Source: Paramyrothecium sp. XJ0827
Taxonomy: Eukaryota > Ascomycota > Sordariomycetes > Hypocreales > Stachybotryaceae
DNA length: 64,000 nucleotides
Direction of reading: 5' to 3'
Assembly: GCA_020881915.1 (NCBI GenBank)
Contig: JAJFPB010000007.1
Coordinates: 2,976,001 to 3,040,000 of the forward strand
Shown here: in pieces, positions 35,209 to 47,407 of the stretch
Layout: every line of letters starts with the position of its first letter
Position numbering within the stretch: position 1 is the first letter of the stretch
Translations under genes and position numbers: made by a program
The notes under the pieces: generated by a model
The model's input: the letters and a program-made list of their open reading frames with translations, nothing else
What the model was told of the DNA's origin: nothing
The model's database searches: none

Positions 35209-36580
35209 TCATTCTGCGCTCGCTATCTCCCACATTACATACTCTCCGTTCACGTCGCTTGGTCGAAGGAACGCAATTTCCTTGCTGTCACCACTTAAAC
35301 CCTTCGAGAGAGTGGTGGCACTTAAAAAGAACCATGATTGCGTGGGCCATGCGACAAGGACGTCTATGAGCAGTTGACGAAACCAATCCGACGTCATGAC
35401 CCCTTGCCAGCTAAGCTTACACAGCCGCATTTCCGCCGTTTCGTCTTCGCTATTGCTGGCTGGTGCACGATACCGCGAGAGGTACGGATCGACCGAGTCA
35501 CCAGCCAGAATGCGAGGGCTCTCAAGGCGGATAAGCGACAGCCATTCGTACAGGTCTGAGGCCCATTCTTCGAGACCAGGTCGATCGGATGTTGCGATAA
35601 TAAAGGGAGGAATCCCCGGCAAAGCCGAGCTGGTACTGATGTTCTGGATTAGAGTAGCTGCTGAATCAAACTTGACCGGGGAGTGCTTCGACAATGGATC
35701 GGGTTCAGGGTCTTGCCTATCTGTTAGTCATTTTTCTTCCAGTACATAGGCGAACTCACACGACTCGTTTTCGTTGCAAAGTAGCCAGCTTACGCGCTGA
35801 TTTAGCACCTGCTTGCACGCGTAGAGTAATCTATCGAATCCTTTCTTCCCATGAAGCATTGCTGGACTTCTGAGGTCGTACGAAACAACTAATTGTTCAG
35901 GTTTAGTACATAGAAGTTGTCCAGCCAGACCGATCAATCCGAAAGGGCTCGCGAACTTACTCCACCTGGGCTTGGGCCCCCGATTTCCCTTCACACCATA
36001 TGGCTTTCCCACCAAACCGGCACGCTCGAATGTCTCCTTATCCAAATACATATTCAGATGGCCTGCTAGCGTTAGGCTTTGTTGTAAGGAACCATGTTGG
36101 CACGTTCGTACCTTTGTCCAGTGTGAAAATGTTGTCTGCGGCTGCATTGCCCTCGGACAACATCAAGATGTTGCCTGGCACAGAACTGTCAGATGATGCA
36201 CTCGGTTCTATGCGAATCTCATAGGGATCTTACCTCTTTTGACATATTCTGTGAGGAATTCCTTGTCCAAGATGTCGCCCAGGCACATTGAAACGCGAGA
36301 GTAATGTGGTTGTGGACGGTGCTCTATGAGCTTCGCGTGCAACAATTCCAAGCATGACTCTGGCAAAACGAGATCAACCAGCGAGGGGTTCAGCATAGTA
36401 CACCAAGTAGCACGAAATACGGAGGTTGAACAATACCTTGTGAATAGAATCTAATGCTGCTATCGACGTCCAAGGTTTGCCTCGACCAGGATGCTGCTGG
36501 GAATCGATATGGCCCAATTTACCGCAAGTAACGAAGCATTTCGATGATTGGTACACTGAGGGGGATGTGTTTGTGAACAT
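35209..36580 (-). CDS. RNase P/MRP subunit Rpp40
   Basis: Protein subunit of nuclear RNase P/MRP, which trims the 5' ends of pre-tRNAs and processes rRNA. Six exons are read: 36437-36580, about 36234-36378, 36112-36174, 35961-36062, 35760-35888 and 35209-35720, about 364 residues. Conserved blocks are KCFVTCGKLGHID, GKPWTSI, DILDKEFLTEYVKRGNILMLSEG, DKETFERAGLVGKP, GPKPRWIVSYDLRSPAML, GKKGFDRLLYACK and WLLCNEN, then DPLSKH. Five junctions are standard. Intron 1 is not: homology demands resumption at VDLVLPES, but the sequence before it ends CGCTG, not AG. The next AG (exon from 36357) also keeps frame but deletes seven conserved residues. Confidence 0.85.
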
Positions 36581-37007
36581 GATAGCAAAGTTATTGTTGT
36601 CTTGCGGCGAGCACGTCGTATTGCCCTGAGGATTGCCTTACACACCGTACGCCGGGTGCAGTTATTGCTAAGTTCAGTCGAGCCTGCTGTGGACCACTTG
36701 CTCTACCCGGGGTTTTATCGGCGAATCTTCCGCTATGATGGGGCGCCTTCCGCCTTGGATCAGGAAGAAAAAGCAGAAAGACGGAGAAAAAATATTAACG
36801 ACCAAGTGAGGCGCAATCTGTGAAGAAAGCCTCTGCCTTAGGCGTGAGTCTTCCTAACATTGACGGTGTGGGCGAGAGTCAAGGTACCGAAGCTGCTTCT
36901 CGGTCCTCCATTTTAACACTACTTCATCAGTGTCACTTACCACATAAAGTAGATCACCACAACCAATTATAGACTACGCTTTTTTTTCATTTCTCGCGGC
37001 GGAAACC
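36581..37007. promoter_or_regulatory. Divergent promoter region, RPP40 / TRM11
   Basis: A 427-bp space between two divergent tRNA-maturation genes, so they may share regulatory sequence. An eight-T run (36981-36988) lies about 20 bp before the TRM11 start. No specific binding site is recognised. Confidence 0.5.
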
Positions 37008-38578
37008 ATGGAATTTCTCATCAAGTTCGCACAGGTCCATGAGACTTTCCGTTTACCTGAGATTCAAGCACTAGCCATCGTGGAAGACGTCGACTTGACT
37101 GTCCTGGCCTATGACAACAGCGTATGGGAAAGAGAAGCTCTGCCGCCTGCCAAAAACTCTTCAGACATCTAATCAAGAACAGTCACCTTATTGTCTAGTC
37201 AGGCTGCCTTCGGTGGAGGCGGCCAGAAAATTGGTTAGCCGGTCCATCCTCGCACAGTCTATCCACGAACTCTGGGGCACGGGAACCTCGCTCGAAGAGC
37301 TGCATGAAGATGTGAAAAAGCGGACCGAAAGTCTATGGCCGGACTACAGGGATGTCTCCTTCCGGTTTGACATCGACTCACATCAGGGCTCGCGTCCAAG
37401 CAGCAAGCGCTTGTCTATTATCAATACCTTCCAATATCTCCCTTTCAAAGGGCCCATTCGCATGACCACGCCGGACCAGGTCTTCACAATCTTTGAGCTT
37501 TGGCCATGGAACAGTGTACCCATGGGCGTAGAGCATCCGACGAGCATGTACTTGGGCCGTTTCCTGGGTAATTCCTCGCGGGACCTCGTCATCAAGTATG
37601 ACTTAAAGAAGCGGCGTTACATCTCCACAACTAGCATGGATGCTGAACTGTCCTTGATCACAGCTAATATCGCCTTGGCGGCGCCAGGGAAGCTATTCTA
37701 TGACCCTTTCGTCGGGACTGGCTCATTCCCAATTGCTTGTGCCCACTTTGGTGCCATTGCATGGGGAAGTGACCTCGACGGCCGAAGCATTCGTGGCAAT
37801 GGCGACGGCAAAGACCTACTCGGTAACTTCAAGCAGTACGATCTAGCCAAATCTCTTGGTGGAGTTTTTGCCGCCGATCTGACAAACAGTCCGGTCAGAA
37901 CCCACAAACGGACTTGGGATGGCATCGTGTGTGATCCTCCATATGGGGTTCGCGAAGGACTCAAAGTACTCGGCATAAAGGATCCCACTAAGTCGACTTG
38001 GCTCATTGAAAAGGGGAAAAAATGCGGCATGTGCGTCGCTGAGACTTTCTGGCTGAACCCGCCTGTGCAACGACGAAACTAATAATCGTCTAGGTTACCG
38101 GATTACGTCCCGCCCAAGAAGCCTTACAGTTTCTTAGCAATGCTCGACAATATCCTCGTCTTTGCAGCTGACACGTTGGTTGATGATGGGCGTCTTTCCT
38201 TTTGGATGCCCACTGCCAACGATGAACAACTGGAGATTCCAGTTCCCACTCACCCGTGTCTGGAGATCGTGAGTATTTGCGTGCAAGTCTTCAATAAGTG
38301 TAAGTCCCATCCTTTCGGAGAGCGTGTCCGAAGTAACTCGGCGATCGAGCTTGGAGGAGCTCTTTGTCCTCCTTCGCATCACCTTTGCTGTCACCTGAAG
38401 CCATTCTAATGCATAGGCAGGGTCTAGAAGATTGATCACGTACCGCCGCCTGCCTGATGACCAGATATCACGTTCAGATCTTGACGCCTATATAGCGCGG
38501 CAAGGTACAGGGTCGACCGCTGATGAGTTGAACCCTTTCCGACGCGGATATTTCAGAAAGTTCGAGAGTGATGAATAG
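37008..38578 (+). CDS. TRM11: tRNA (guanine-N2-)-methyltransferase Trm11
   Basis: Catalytic subunit of the Trm11-Trm112 complex that makes m2G10 in tRNAs, in the cytoplasm. Exons are 37008-37121, 37183-38030, 38094-38299 and 38421-38578, 441 residues, close to yeast (433). The N-terminal THUMP-like region begins MEFLIKFAQVHETFRLPEI, and the first join gives DNS-SPYCLVRLP. The Rossmann domain has SAM motif I DPFVGTGSFPIAC and the catalytic motif DPPYG(V). The third junction uses the second of two nearby AGs (ATAGGCAG) to give NKWSRRLITYRRL; the first would give a stop. Its divergent neighbour RPP40 also acts on tRNA. Confidence 0.93.
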
Positions 38579-38863
38579 AATGACATGTAAACTCATGAGG
38601 TAGAGGCGGATTGTCGCCATCTCGTGAAACTATCCTATCGTTATGTGGCGTCGAGATTGATGTGCCTAAGAACAGCCTCTGCTGATCTCATCCTATCTAT
38701 GTTCCTTCTTTAACATCATATGCGACGCATTTCTCTGGTCCTCCTAATAATGAACAAAAACCTCAATAGACTGCCAATCATGCTGGTCGTATGATCAAGC
38801 CCAAATCCGGGGCTCCCAAACAAGTATGGAGGTAGCTGGTCCTTCCGCATAGAGATGTAAATA

Positions 38864-40084
38864 TCACCGAAACTCCACTGCACTGAAACAACCTCGATTA
38901 GGCACATGCTTTAGCTCCAGCTGTTGGAACCTGTTCTTGTGGTCAGTATCATATCATCAAGCAGCTGGAAACAACTCACTTTTCACTCTTGGAATGAAAG
39001 TAGATCCCACTGACTTCGCCTTTGATTTGATTAAAGCAAATGTAATAGAACCCTTCGAAGCTTGCACCCGAAATGGTACGTACGCGGTGGTCAGGCACCA
39101 AGAAGTGCTCCTTCCAACGCATAAAAATGTTTTCCTTCTGAGCCACATCTGGAATAGTGACGGTGCCTTTACGGGCAAGCTTGGCAAAGGGGCGGAAGGC
39201 ACTGAACTTGGACCAGTGATTGAGATCAACCTTTGTGTTGGCACCCCAGTCTTCGTGTTGTGTGAAGAAGTTGTACTTGGATCCAATTATTTCGCCTTCA
39301 AAGAACGTGGTAAGAGTAGGATGATCGTCGGTTAAGCCTGTTCGACGTATAAGCCACTGCATAAAGAAAATTGAGCGCGCTATCTGTTGACCGACCTTGG
39401 ATGCGTAGGTAGCCGCAGAGGAACGACTCGCGCATATCTACGTGCTTGATTTCCACCTGCACATCATACACCTGTCGTTCCGATTGTTGCGTGCCGTGAA
39501 AGCGACTCCCGGGTCGGAGGAATGAAGATGGTGATACGGCAAGCGACTTGGGGGGAAGGTTAGAGCCGGCTCCAAAAACAGGACCAAAAAATAGCATCTG
39601 GGACCCGAGCCGTTCAACTCACCCGCATGCTGGAATATTCAGGCCCCATGGACGGTAATATGTAGTCATCCTCGGCCATTCTTGAATCGTAGGGTTGGAC
39701 CTCGTGGCTCGGTGAATTGCCATTGCAGTCGGGCACGCGTTGCGCCTTTGTCAAGTTCTCCTGGCATGTCGTATCTTCGATCATATGTTCTTGGGACTTT
39801 AAAGCATCGACATCGTGACCACTTGGTGCGGGCGATGCCGAGAGGGTGACGCTTGATTGCGGCCGCGGCGACATGGTTGTGTCTCTTGACAGAGGCTCGG
39901 CGGACGCCGAGCGCTCCGACGAGGACACCCCTCCGGCCACCAATTCGTGCTGAACCTCCATTTCATCGGGGTTTTGCTGCCGGCTTTGCCGCAAGGGATG
40001 CTGTAGGTCGTCAGGGCATGAGGACGATGGATGGGTGATCGGTGGCGTTGGATTCGGCGCCGGGTCGGAAGATGGAGTAGGCAT
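38864..40084 (-). CDS. GID4/Vid24 substrate receptor of the GID E3 ligase
   Basis: Substrate receptor of the GID/CTLH ubiquitin ligase, which recognises N-terminal proline degrons, for example on gluconeogenic enzymes. Exons are 39623-40084, 39396-39546, 38980-39337 and 38864-38930, 345 residues. Residues 1-154 are Pro/Ser/Glu-rich and likely disordered. The Vid24 beta-barrel begins near FLRPGSRFHGTQQS and includes [45 protein letters not shown] and the signature GASFEGFYYICFNQ, ending in YFHSKSEKFQQLEL. Intron 1 is placed at SSMR-SLAVSPSS using a CTCTAACC branch site and CCCAAG acceptor. It converges with TRM11, stops 285 bp apart. Confidence 0.92.
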
Positions 40085-42245
40085 GATTGTGGAATGCCTC
40101 GTGATCAGAGTCGTCGTTTCGGGTTATCAAAAAAATGAATATATGGGATGCGCCGCCGAGGGGAACGAGCAAGAAGTCGGCCAAGCCAGTTGATTTGCTC
40201 AAAATGAAGCGCCAATGATCTTGCGTACGCGGACCTCTCTACACGCCGACCCAAGCCGAGGATGAAGCTAATCACCACCTGCAGGTTTTGAAGTGCAATA
40301 TGAACATGAAAGCAGCACCTTTCAGTGCATGGTCAAGAGAATTCAAGCGCAGGCGCCGGCGCGCATCACGAAAAAGACCGAGCGGTCAGATTCGCGGGAA
40401 TGGTGGAGGAGAGAAGAGAGGGAGGGAGAGTAAGGGAGGGATTCTTGACGTATGAACTAAGGTTGGGGGTGGGTGAGGGGCGCCAAAACCGGGACCAGAA
40501 AGACAGGATGCTGCGAGATGTCCGAATTGGTAGCACAGTTGAAAAGGGCGCAATAGGAAACGACACGGGGAGCCAAGAATTAAAATGCGACCAGCAGCAG
40601 AGGGGGGCAGAGTAGAGGAGACGAAAGTAGGGAAGAAAGAAGAATTTTGGGAGAATGGCCAGGAAGTATGGTAAGGTAGAGGAGCAAGCCGGTAGACTAG
40701 GCGAATCGTGGAGAGACGCGGATGAATAGTAGGCAAAGGTAAGGTAGGTTAAAGGGATCCTACTCCCAATGGGGTTGAAGCTACCTGGGTTGAGTGGCAG
40801 GGTTTGCAGGGCTACGCAAAGCAGCGCAAACTCGAGTGTTGCTGGGATAGACTCCGTGTGTGGGCTAGACCGGGCGATGACGAGACACTGGAGGGTCTGC
40901 CTCCATCACTCGGTGCAGCCCGACGAAGCGGGAGGCGAAAGCAACATCGACACCAAGGCGTGAATACCCACAAGAACCTGGTCTGCCTCCGTTAAGCCGA
41001 TACTGGCAGAGACCTTGCCACTTGGCCGGCCCCGGACATGGCGAGCCGAACAGAGTGCGCCCTAGTGGAGGTATTGTTTTACCACGGGGTAACGTTAGAG
41101 GGTCTTTGAGGGTCTTGCATGCGGGGAGGCTTGCGGAGTCGACGAATTCATCACTCCCGCTGTGGTCCTTTCCACAGCACACTACTACTGGCAACTTACC
41201 TTGGTTCCTCTGTGAAATCGGCGACCGCCACGGTACCTTCAATGTACCTATATCTTCAGTAGGTACCTAGGTGCTGCTAATCATTGCGACGACCACGAGC
41301 AAGGAAGAGAAACGGCGCCTTGGCCGGAGATTTCTTTTCGGCCAACTAAGAACATCAGGTCCTGAGCCCTTCCCGTTTGCATATGTCGGTACCTCCTACC
41401 TCCAATTCCTACGGCAGATCTTTGGTTGTCTCAAGACCCCCTGGTTCACACCAAAGTCGCTCCCCTAATAACGAACGGGTCCTGTCTTTTGTCGTTCCGG
41501 ATGATCCATCCCCAACGCGATGTGCCTTAGTGCGTGAAACTGATTCGTGGTACAAACCTAAATTCTACTTGAGTTTCCAGGACATCATGTTAAATGATCC
41601 GACGTGATATTGTGCGGCTGTCATGAGGTTAATGGGCAAGTCGGCAGCATAACAATCAGTCGCCCACGATCAAGTTCCGAGGTAGTCCCAGTCGCATTAC
41701 TCACCTTACCTTACCTATTGCAACTGCGGTGCCGTGCCTACCAGCGCGGCATTGGACACATCGAACAAGACAAGTGCAAGGATACGCACAAATAGTCTTG
41801 TAAGTTGCAGATTGTTCACATCCCAATCTTCCTCTGTTAGGATATGCTGAACCGGTAACTACAATATCCATTCTTGTGAAAGGCCAACTATTTTTACGGG
41901 TGCGCCATAGACACAATGCATCTAGACCGCGCCGTTCCAGGCCTAGGCGTCTTCCGAACCCGCCCACCTTCATGCATTGTGAATATGTACTCTGTCAATC
42001 CGTATGCTGCCGCTTATCCAGAGGGGCCCGTATAGGACAGGCCTGCGATCGGTATTGATCTCGGATTATCATAGTCCACGTGCACACCCATCGCTAGCAG
42101 CTCCAGCCTCTTTTGGGTAAGAATAATGGTTTGGCATCGTTTTTAATTCTTCGGTTTCTCATCCTGGGTATCTTCAAGGCTGCCTACCAAGCCGGCGTCC
42201 CCCTTTCTTCCTTTCCAAAAGCCTGGCGTATGACTAGTGTATCGC
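40085..42245. other. 2.2-kb intergenic region
   Basis: Lies between the GID4 start and the Mago nashi stop. Purine-rich sequence at 40370-40640 could be GID4 5' leader or promoter. Short AAGGTA/TACCTT motifs occur near 40673-40750, 41236-41275 and 41698-41716. The ORFs (none over 125 codons) show no recognisable domain. No RNA gene is seen. Confidence 0.5.
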
Positions 42246-42997
42246 TTAGATCGGCTTGATCTTGAAATGGAGAGCAATCAGACTAAATACAAGTGCTTTA
42301 AGATCTTGCACAAGGTAGTAGAATACTCGTAGGCCTTCGGGGTCGGCGGATTCCGTAACATCAACAAGGGATCCTATCTTGGCCGTCTTGGAAGCTGTCA
42401 GTCGTCAAACTCTTCATATCAAGTTCAGCAACTAACCTCGAATGAAATGTGATCATTTCCCAGTCGAATTTCTAGTTCTTGTCGTCCGTCCTTGTTCTTT
42501 TGCGGCCATTTCGAGTCGTCTTCTCTAATTGCCAATGGTTAAATTGAAGCGCCTGCATGGTGTTGCAGCCTAAACTTACTTCAGGATCTCACTCGTCTTG
42601 ATAATTCGCTTGATCTCGTCCACGATGACGGAGCTGACGCACACTATGCGGATTTCCCATGAGTAAAGCATTCGATGCGAGATGTAGGCGGAGGCAGGGT
42701 GACTGACTCTCCTTGCGAATGAGGCTGTCGTTCCGGTAATTGGAGTTGTTCGCATATCTGGCGACCGCGCTCCGTCCGTCGCCCACTGCTCTGAAATCGA
42801 ACTCTGCAAATCATTGAGGCGTCAGACTTGTCAACTTTGGCGAGTTGGGGGCGGCATACCGAGAAATTCGTGGCCGAACCTGCCCATATGGCCAGAGCTG
42901 CGAGTCAGGTGCATGAGCTTCGCATCTCACATCAGTGGATTATTCGATGGATCACCTACTAGTACCGGATATAGAAGGGTTCGTTCGTTCCTGCCAT
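42246..42997 (-). CDS. Mago nashi homologue, exon junction complex core
   Basis: Forms a heterodimer with Y14/RBM8A that locks the exon junction complex on spliced mRNA. Six small exons: 42960-42997, 42860-42897, 42708-42803, 42580-42643, 42437-42524 and 42246-42386; 154 residues, standard length. Joined motifs are [103 protein letters not shown] and the C-terminus ALHFKIKPI, all family hallmarks. Several exons are below 100 nt, so ORF callers miss it. The short insertion AVGDGRSA after FDFR is a fungal feature. Five copies of GGTC lie 13 bp before the ATG. Confidence 0.95.
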
Positions 42998-43693
42998 GAT
43001 GCTTGCCCTCGGTCGGTCGGTCGGTCGGTCGATCACAGGCTCGGCGTTGAAGCAATCGGCTTCGTGCAGGACAACTTCAGCGTGCCGATGAACTCGAGGG
43101 AACGTCAAGGTACCTTAGCTTGGTGGGGTTGATTGGATGCTTTTTAACGTACGTAGAGTAGCAGCGAGTCGCGGTACCCAGGAGCCTCCTGTACCTGCCA
43201 CCCACCCCCACTATACTAAGCCTTTCGCAGGCATTTTACTACCTCGAGCCCTTGCCTGGCTCGCCGTCTCAGCACGTCCAAGTACCAAGCCTCGAAGGGT
43301 ACTTCCCCTGAAGACGGACACATGCACGTGATCTCACTGGCCCGTCTCGACCTTTTGCTTAGTGCCACCTGTTCGAGGTCGGCGTTGGCCAGATCCTCAC
43401 GAAAGCTCACGTATCCTCCCAGAGAAAGAACCAGAGAAAGTGCTGGCCGTGGACGACCTCCCTGTGGATTACGGCGACCCCCAGGACTGGCATTGGTGTT
43501 CCGCGAAACCATCGGATGGCCTTGGCCACTTAATCCTCACCGCATCCCTACCTCGAAGCTGGCTACTCGAGCTGTAAACTGTCCCCCTCTGGGCCCCTGA
43601 TACTCCCCACCGCTCGATCCGACTTATCCCACCTCTCTCTCAACACCACACAACAGCCCGCGTCTGTTTCCCAGACCAAAGACCTCATCCACC
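42998..43693. promoter_or_regulatory. Divergent promoter region, Mago nashi / SEC26
   Basis: About 700 bp separating two divergent housekeeping genes. It includes the tandem (GGTC)5 at 43011-43030 in the presumed Mago leader and CT/CA-rich sequence at 43600-43690 before SEC26. Short ORFs here lack homology. Confidence 0.5.
43011..43030. repeat. (GGTC)5 microsatellite
   Basis: Five exact GGTC units, in the likely 5' untranslated leader of the minus-strand Mago nashi gene, where it would read as GACC repeats. Confidence 0.95.
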
Positions 43694-46600
43694 ATGTCGG
43701 GCTTTCTAGAGACTGCTTACAGTCTCGTCCACCAGGACAATGCCGCCGACGTGCCTACCGTGTCCGACTTGCGCACCCAGCTGGAGAAGGGCACCGACGA
43801 GAGCAAGGTCGATACCATGAAGCGCATTCTCACCATCATGCTTAATGGCGATCCAATGCCGTCCCTTCTCATGCATATTATTCGATTCGTCATGCCTTCC
43901 AAGTACAAGCCTCTCAAGAAGCTCCTTTACTTCTACTACGAGATCTGCCCCAAGCTTGATGCTGGGGGCAAGCTGAAGCAGGAGATGATTCTCGTCTGGT
44001 GGGCAGCCCTCAGTCCGGTACTGAATTAGCTGTTTCGCAGAATCAACTAACAATTTATCCTAGCAACGGCATCCGAAACGATCTTCAACATCCCAACGAG
44101 TACATCCGAGGCAACACTTTACGATTCCTTTGCAAGCTCAGGGAGGCTGAGCTGATCGAGCCCTTGCTCTCTTCCGCGCGATCCTGTCTCGAGCACCGAC
44201 ACGCATACGTCCGCAAGAATGCCGTCTTCGCTGTTGCATCCATCTTCCAGCATTCGCCTTCTCTCATCCCCGATGCTGCCGAGCTCATCTCCACCTTCCT
44301 GGAAGGCGAGACAGACCCTACATGCAAGAGGAATGCATTCGCGGCATTGGCCAGCATCAACCATGATGCAGCGCTTCTGTATCTAAGCTCCGTCTTTGAC
44401 GGCATCCCCAATGCGGAAGAGCTGCTGCAGTTGGTAGAACTGGAGTTCATTCGCAAGGATGCTGTGCAGAACTCTCAGAACAAGGTATGTCTCTCCACTA
44501 CCCCAGGATCTCGAGGATACCGCTAACCATTTCAAAGGCCCGATATCTGAGGCTAATCTTTGACTTGTTAGAAGCTGGTGCTTCCACGGTTGTTTACGAA
44601 GCTGCGTCTTCTTTGACCGCTTTGACGAACAACCCCGTGGCAGTCAAGGCTGCCGCGGCCAAGTTTATCGAATTGAGCATCAAGGAAGCCGACAACAATG
44701 TGAAGCTTATTGTGCTTGACCGAGTCGATCAGCTACGTAAGAAGAACGAGGGCATTCTCGATGATTTGATCATGGAGATCCTCCGAGTACTGTCCAGCAC
44801 CGATATCGATGTTCGCAAGAAAGCCCTGGAGATTGCCATGGAGATGGTGTCTAGCAAGAATGTTGAAGAGGTTGTTCTTCTTCTCAAGAAAGAGCTCTCC
44901 AAGACAGTTGATCAAGAGTACGAGAAGAATGCCGAATATCGATCTCTTCTCATCCACTCAATCCATCAATGCGCCATCAAATTTTCGGAAGTGGCTGCCA
45001 GCGTTGTCGAACTACTCATGGACTTTATTGCCGACTTCAACAATGTCTCTGCAGTCGATGTCATCAACTTCGTCAAGGAGGTTGTGGAGAAATTCCCCAA
45101 TCTGCGAACAACCATTGTCCAGCGGCTAGTGTCGACTCTCAGTGAGGTGCGAGCTGGCAAGGTGTACCGTGGAATTCTTTGGATTATTGGTGAATATTCC
45201 CTGGAAGAGAAGGACATCCGTGATGCATGGAGGGGAATCCGTGCCAGTTTGGGAGAAATTCCTATTCTTGCTACTGAGCAAAGGCTGCTTCAGGAACAGG
45301 ATGGGGACGATAGCAAGGATGACCAGATCAATGGACACTCGAAACCAACAGCACCTACCGGATCCCGCAAGGTTCTTGCTGATGGTACATATGCTACGGA
45401 GACCGCACTTACCAGCCAATCATCGGCTGCTGCCAAGTTGGAGGCTGTCAAGGCTGCACAAAAGCCGCCCCTGCGACAGCTCGTCCTCGACGGCGACTAC
45501 TATCTGGCCACTGTTCTGTCTTCCACCCTAGTTAAGCTGGTCATGCGTCATTTCGAGATTTCTGAGGACAAGGCGAGGACAAACGCTTTGAGAGCAGAGG
45601 CCATGCTCACAATGGTCTCAATTCTTCGTGTTGGCCAATCCCAATTCGTCAAGGCCCCTATTGATGAAGATTCCGTTGATCGTATCATGTCATGCGTACG
45701 GTCTCTAGCAGAGTTCACTCAAAAGAAAGAGCTGGAAACTGTCTGGCTGGATGATACGCGAAAGGCATTCCGAGCCATGGTGCAGGTAGAGGAGAAGAAG
45801 CGCGCTGCAAAGGAGGCGTTTGAGAAGGCCAAGACCGCCGTGCAGGTAGACGATGTGGTCCAGATTCGGCAGTTGTCTAAGAAAAACACGTCGGATAATC
45901 TTGACAACATGGATGTGGACCTAGAAAGGGCAACCGGCGGTGAAGGCACAGCTGATGATTTGTCTTCTAAGCTCAGCCGTGTTGTGCAGCTGACCGGTTT
46001 CTCGGATCCTGTCTATGCCGAGGCGTACGTCAAGGTCCACCAATTCGACATCATTCTTGATGTGCTGCTGGTAAATCAAACAACAGAGACACTGCAGAAT
46101 CTCTCGGTGGAGTTTGCAACCCTTGGCGACTTGAAGGTGGTAGAACGACCAACAACTCAGAACCTTGGACCCCACGACTTCCATAACGTCCAGTGCACAA
46201 TCAAGGTCTCCTCGACCGATACTGGCGTCATCTTTGGCAATGTGGTTTACGACGGAGCGCACTCGACCGACACAAATGTGGTGATCCTCAACGATCTTCA
46301 CGTGGACATCATGGATTACATTCAACCAGCCACCTGCACGGAGACTCAGTTCCGAACCATGTGGACGGAATTCGAGTGGGAGAACAAGGTTAACATCAAC
46401 TCCAAGGCGAAATCTCTGAGAGAGTTCCTGCAGCAGTTAATGGCTTGTACCAACATGAGCTGCTTAACCCCCGAAGCAAGTCTTAAGGGTGATTGTCAAT
46501 TCCTGAGCGCCAATCTCTATGCCCGCACCGTTTTCGGTAAGTTCATAATGAAACTCGAAGGGAAGCGTCAAAAATTAATGATGGCTAACTTGACTATAGG

Positions 46601-46748
46601 TGAGGACGCGCTTGCCAACTTGAGCATCGAGAAGGAGGGAGAAGATGGACCCGTAACTGGTTTCGTGAGGATACGGAGTAGGTCTCAGGGCTTGGCATTA
46701 AGCCTGGGATCGCTGAAGGGCTTGAACAAGATCGGATCTTCTGCGTAA
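43694..46748 (+). CDS. SEC26: Coatomer subunit beta (beta-COP, Sec26)
   Basis: Core subunit of the COPI coat for retrograde Golgi-to-ER traffic. Exons are 43694-43998, 44064-44484, 44538-46536 and 46600-46748, 957 residues, as expected. The N-terminal alpha-solenoid of HEAT repeats (adaptin-like) includes VDTMKRILTIMLNGDPMPSLLMHIIRFVMPS, NGIRNDLQHPNEYIRGNTLRFLCKL and RKNAVFAVASIF. A charged linker (about residues 470-690) leads to the coatomer beta C-terminal appendage, for example FSDPVYAEAYVKVHQFDIILDVLLVNQT and the platform-like [35 protein letters not shown]. The last intron is 63 nt and stop-free, so retention would only add 21 residues; family alignment supports its removal. Confidence 0.96.
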
Positions 46749-47315
46749 CCAGATGAAAAGGGGAGTTTTAGAGTAATTAGCGCCCTGCGGCAAGGGTAAT
46801 TTCAAGATTATGATACTGATGTAGATGGTGTCTATGTATGGAGTCGCCTGAGAAATGACAGTGGAATGCACATCCTTCCGACTTCCCTCCCCGGGTGGAA
46901 CTATTTGCCACGTAGGAGTCGAGGACAGAAAAGAAGCGGCTATGTATGGGACTGGGTGAAGCCAATCAGCTAATGAAACGATATGTGATGGCCTGGGAGC
47001 CTGAGGTTCATACATCCAGACAGCTCGCTGTTCGGACTCTAGATTGGGTGAACAGGATGAATTCTGACCAGCCATGTATCCAATAAGGTGAGGGTGGACT
47101 GATGATTAATTGACGTATTAAATGAGGGTAGTTGAGAAACGATATAGCTCGCAACATGCTCGCCAGGGCAGAAACAAAGGGGTATTCAGGGAAGGCATTC
47201 CAAACGCTCATCATCAAACAAAACACTGTTTCCAACGCCAAAGCAAGAAAAAGAATATGCGAAACAAGATGCGGAGAAATGAAACCACCTCTCAAGAAGT
47301 GGTGACATTAATGGG

Positions 47316-47350
<35 letters not shown>

Positions 47351-47407
47351 TGTATGGTGCGCATCGCTATCCACTGGTACGAACGCAGCCGCAGGTAAAG
47401 AGTACGT
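46749..47407. other. Convergent intergenic region with microsatellite
   Basis: Between the SEC26 and UBTD stops. No coding sequence is supported. A (GAC)n run at 47316-47350 lies in the presumed 3' leader of the minus-strand gene. Confidence 0.55.
47316..47350. repeat. (GAC)n trinucleotide microsatellite
   Basis: About twelve consecutive GAC units, 58 bp beyond the stop codon of the UBTD-type gene. Read on the minus strand in one frame it would encode an Arg run, but the spliced gene ends before it. Confidence 0.95.

Noticed and set aside
37111..37182. Apparent frameshift in TRM11 between the N-terminus and the main ORF
   Set aside because: A normal 61-nt intron (donor after DNS, acceptor AACAG at 37182) restores the conserved DNSSPYCLVRLP, so no frameshift is needed.
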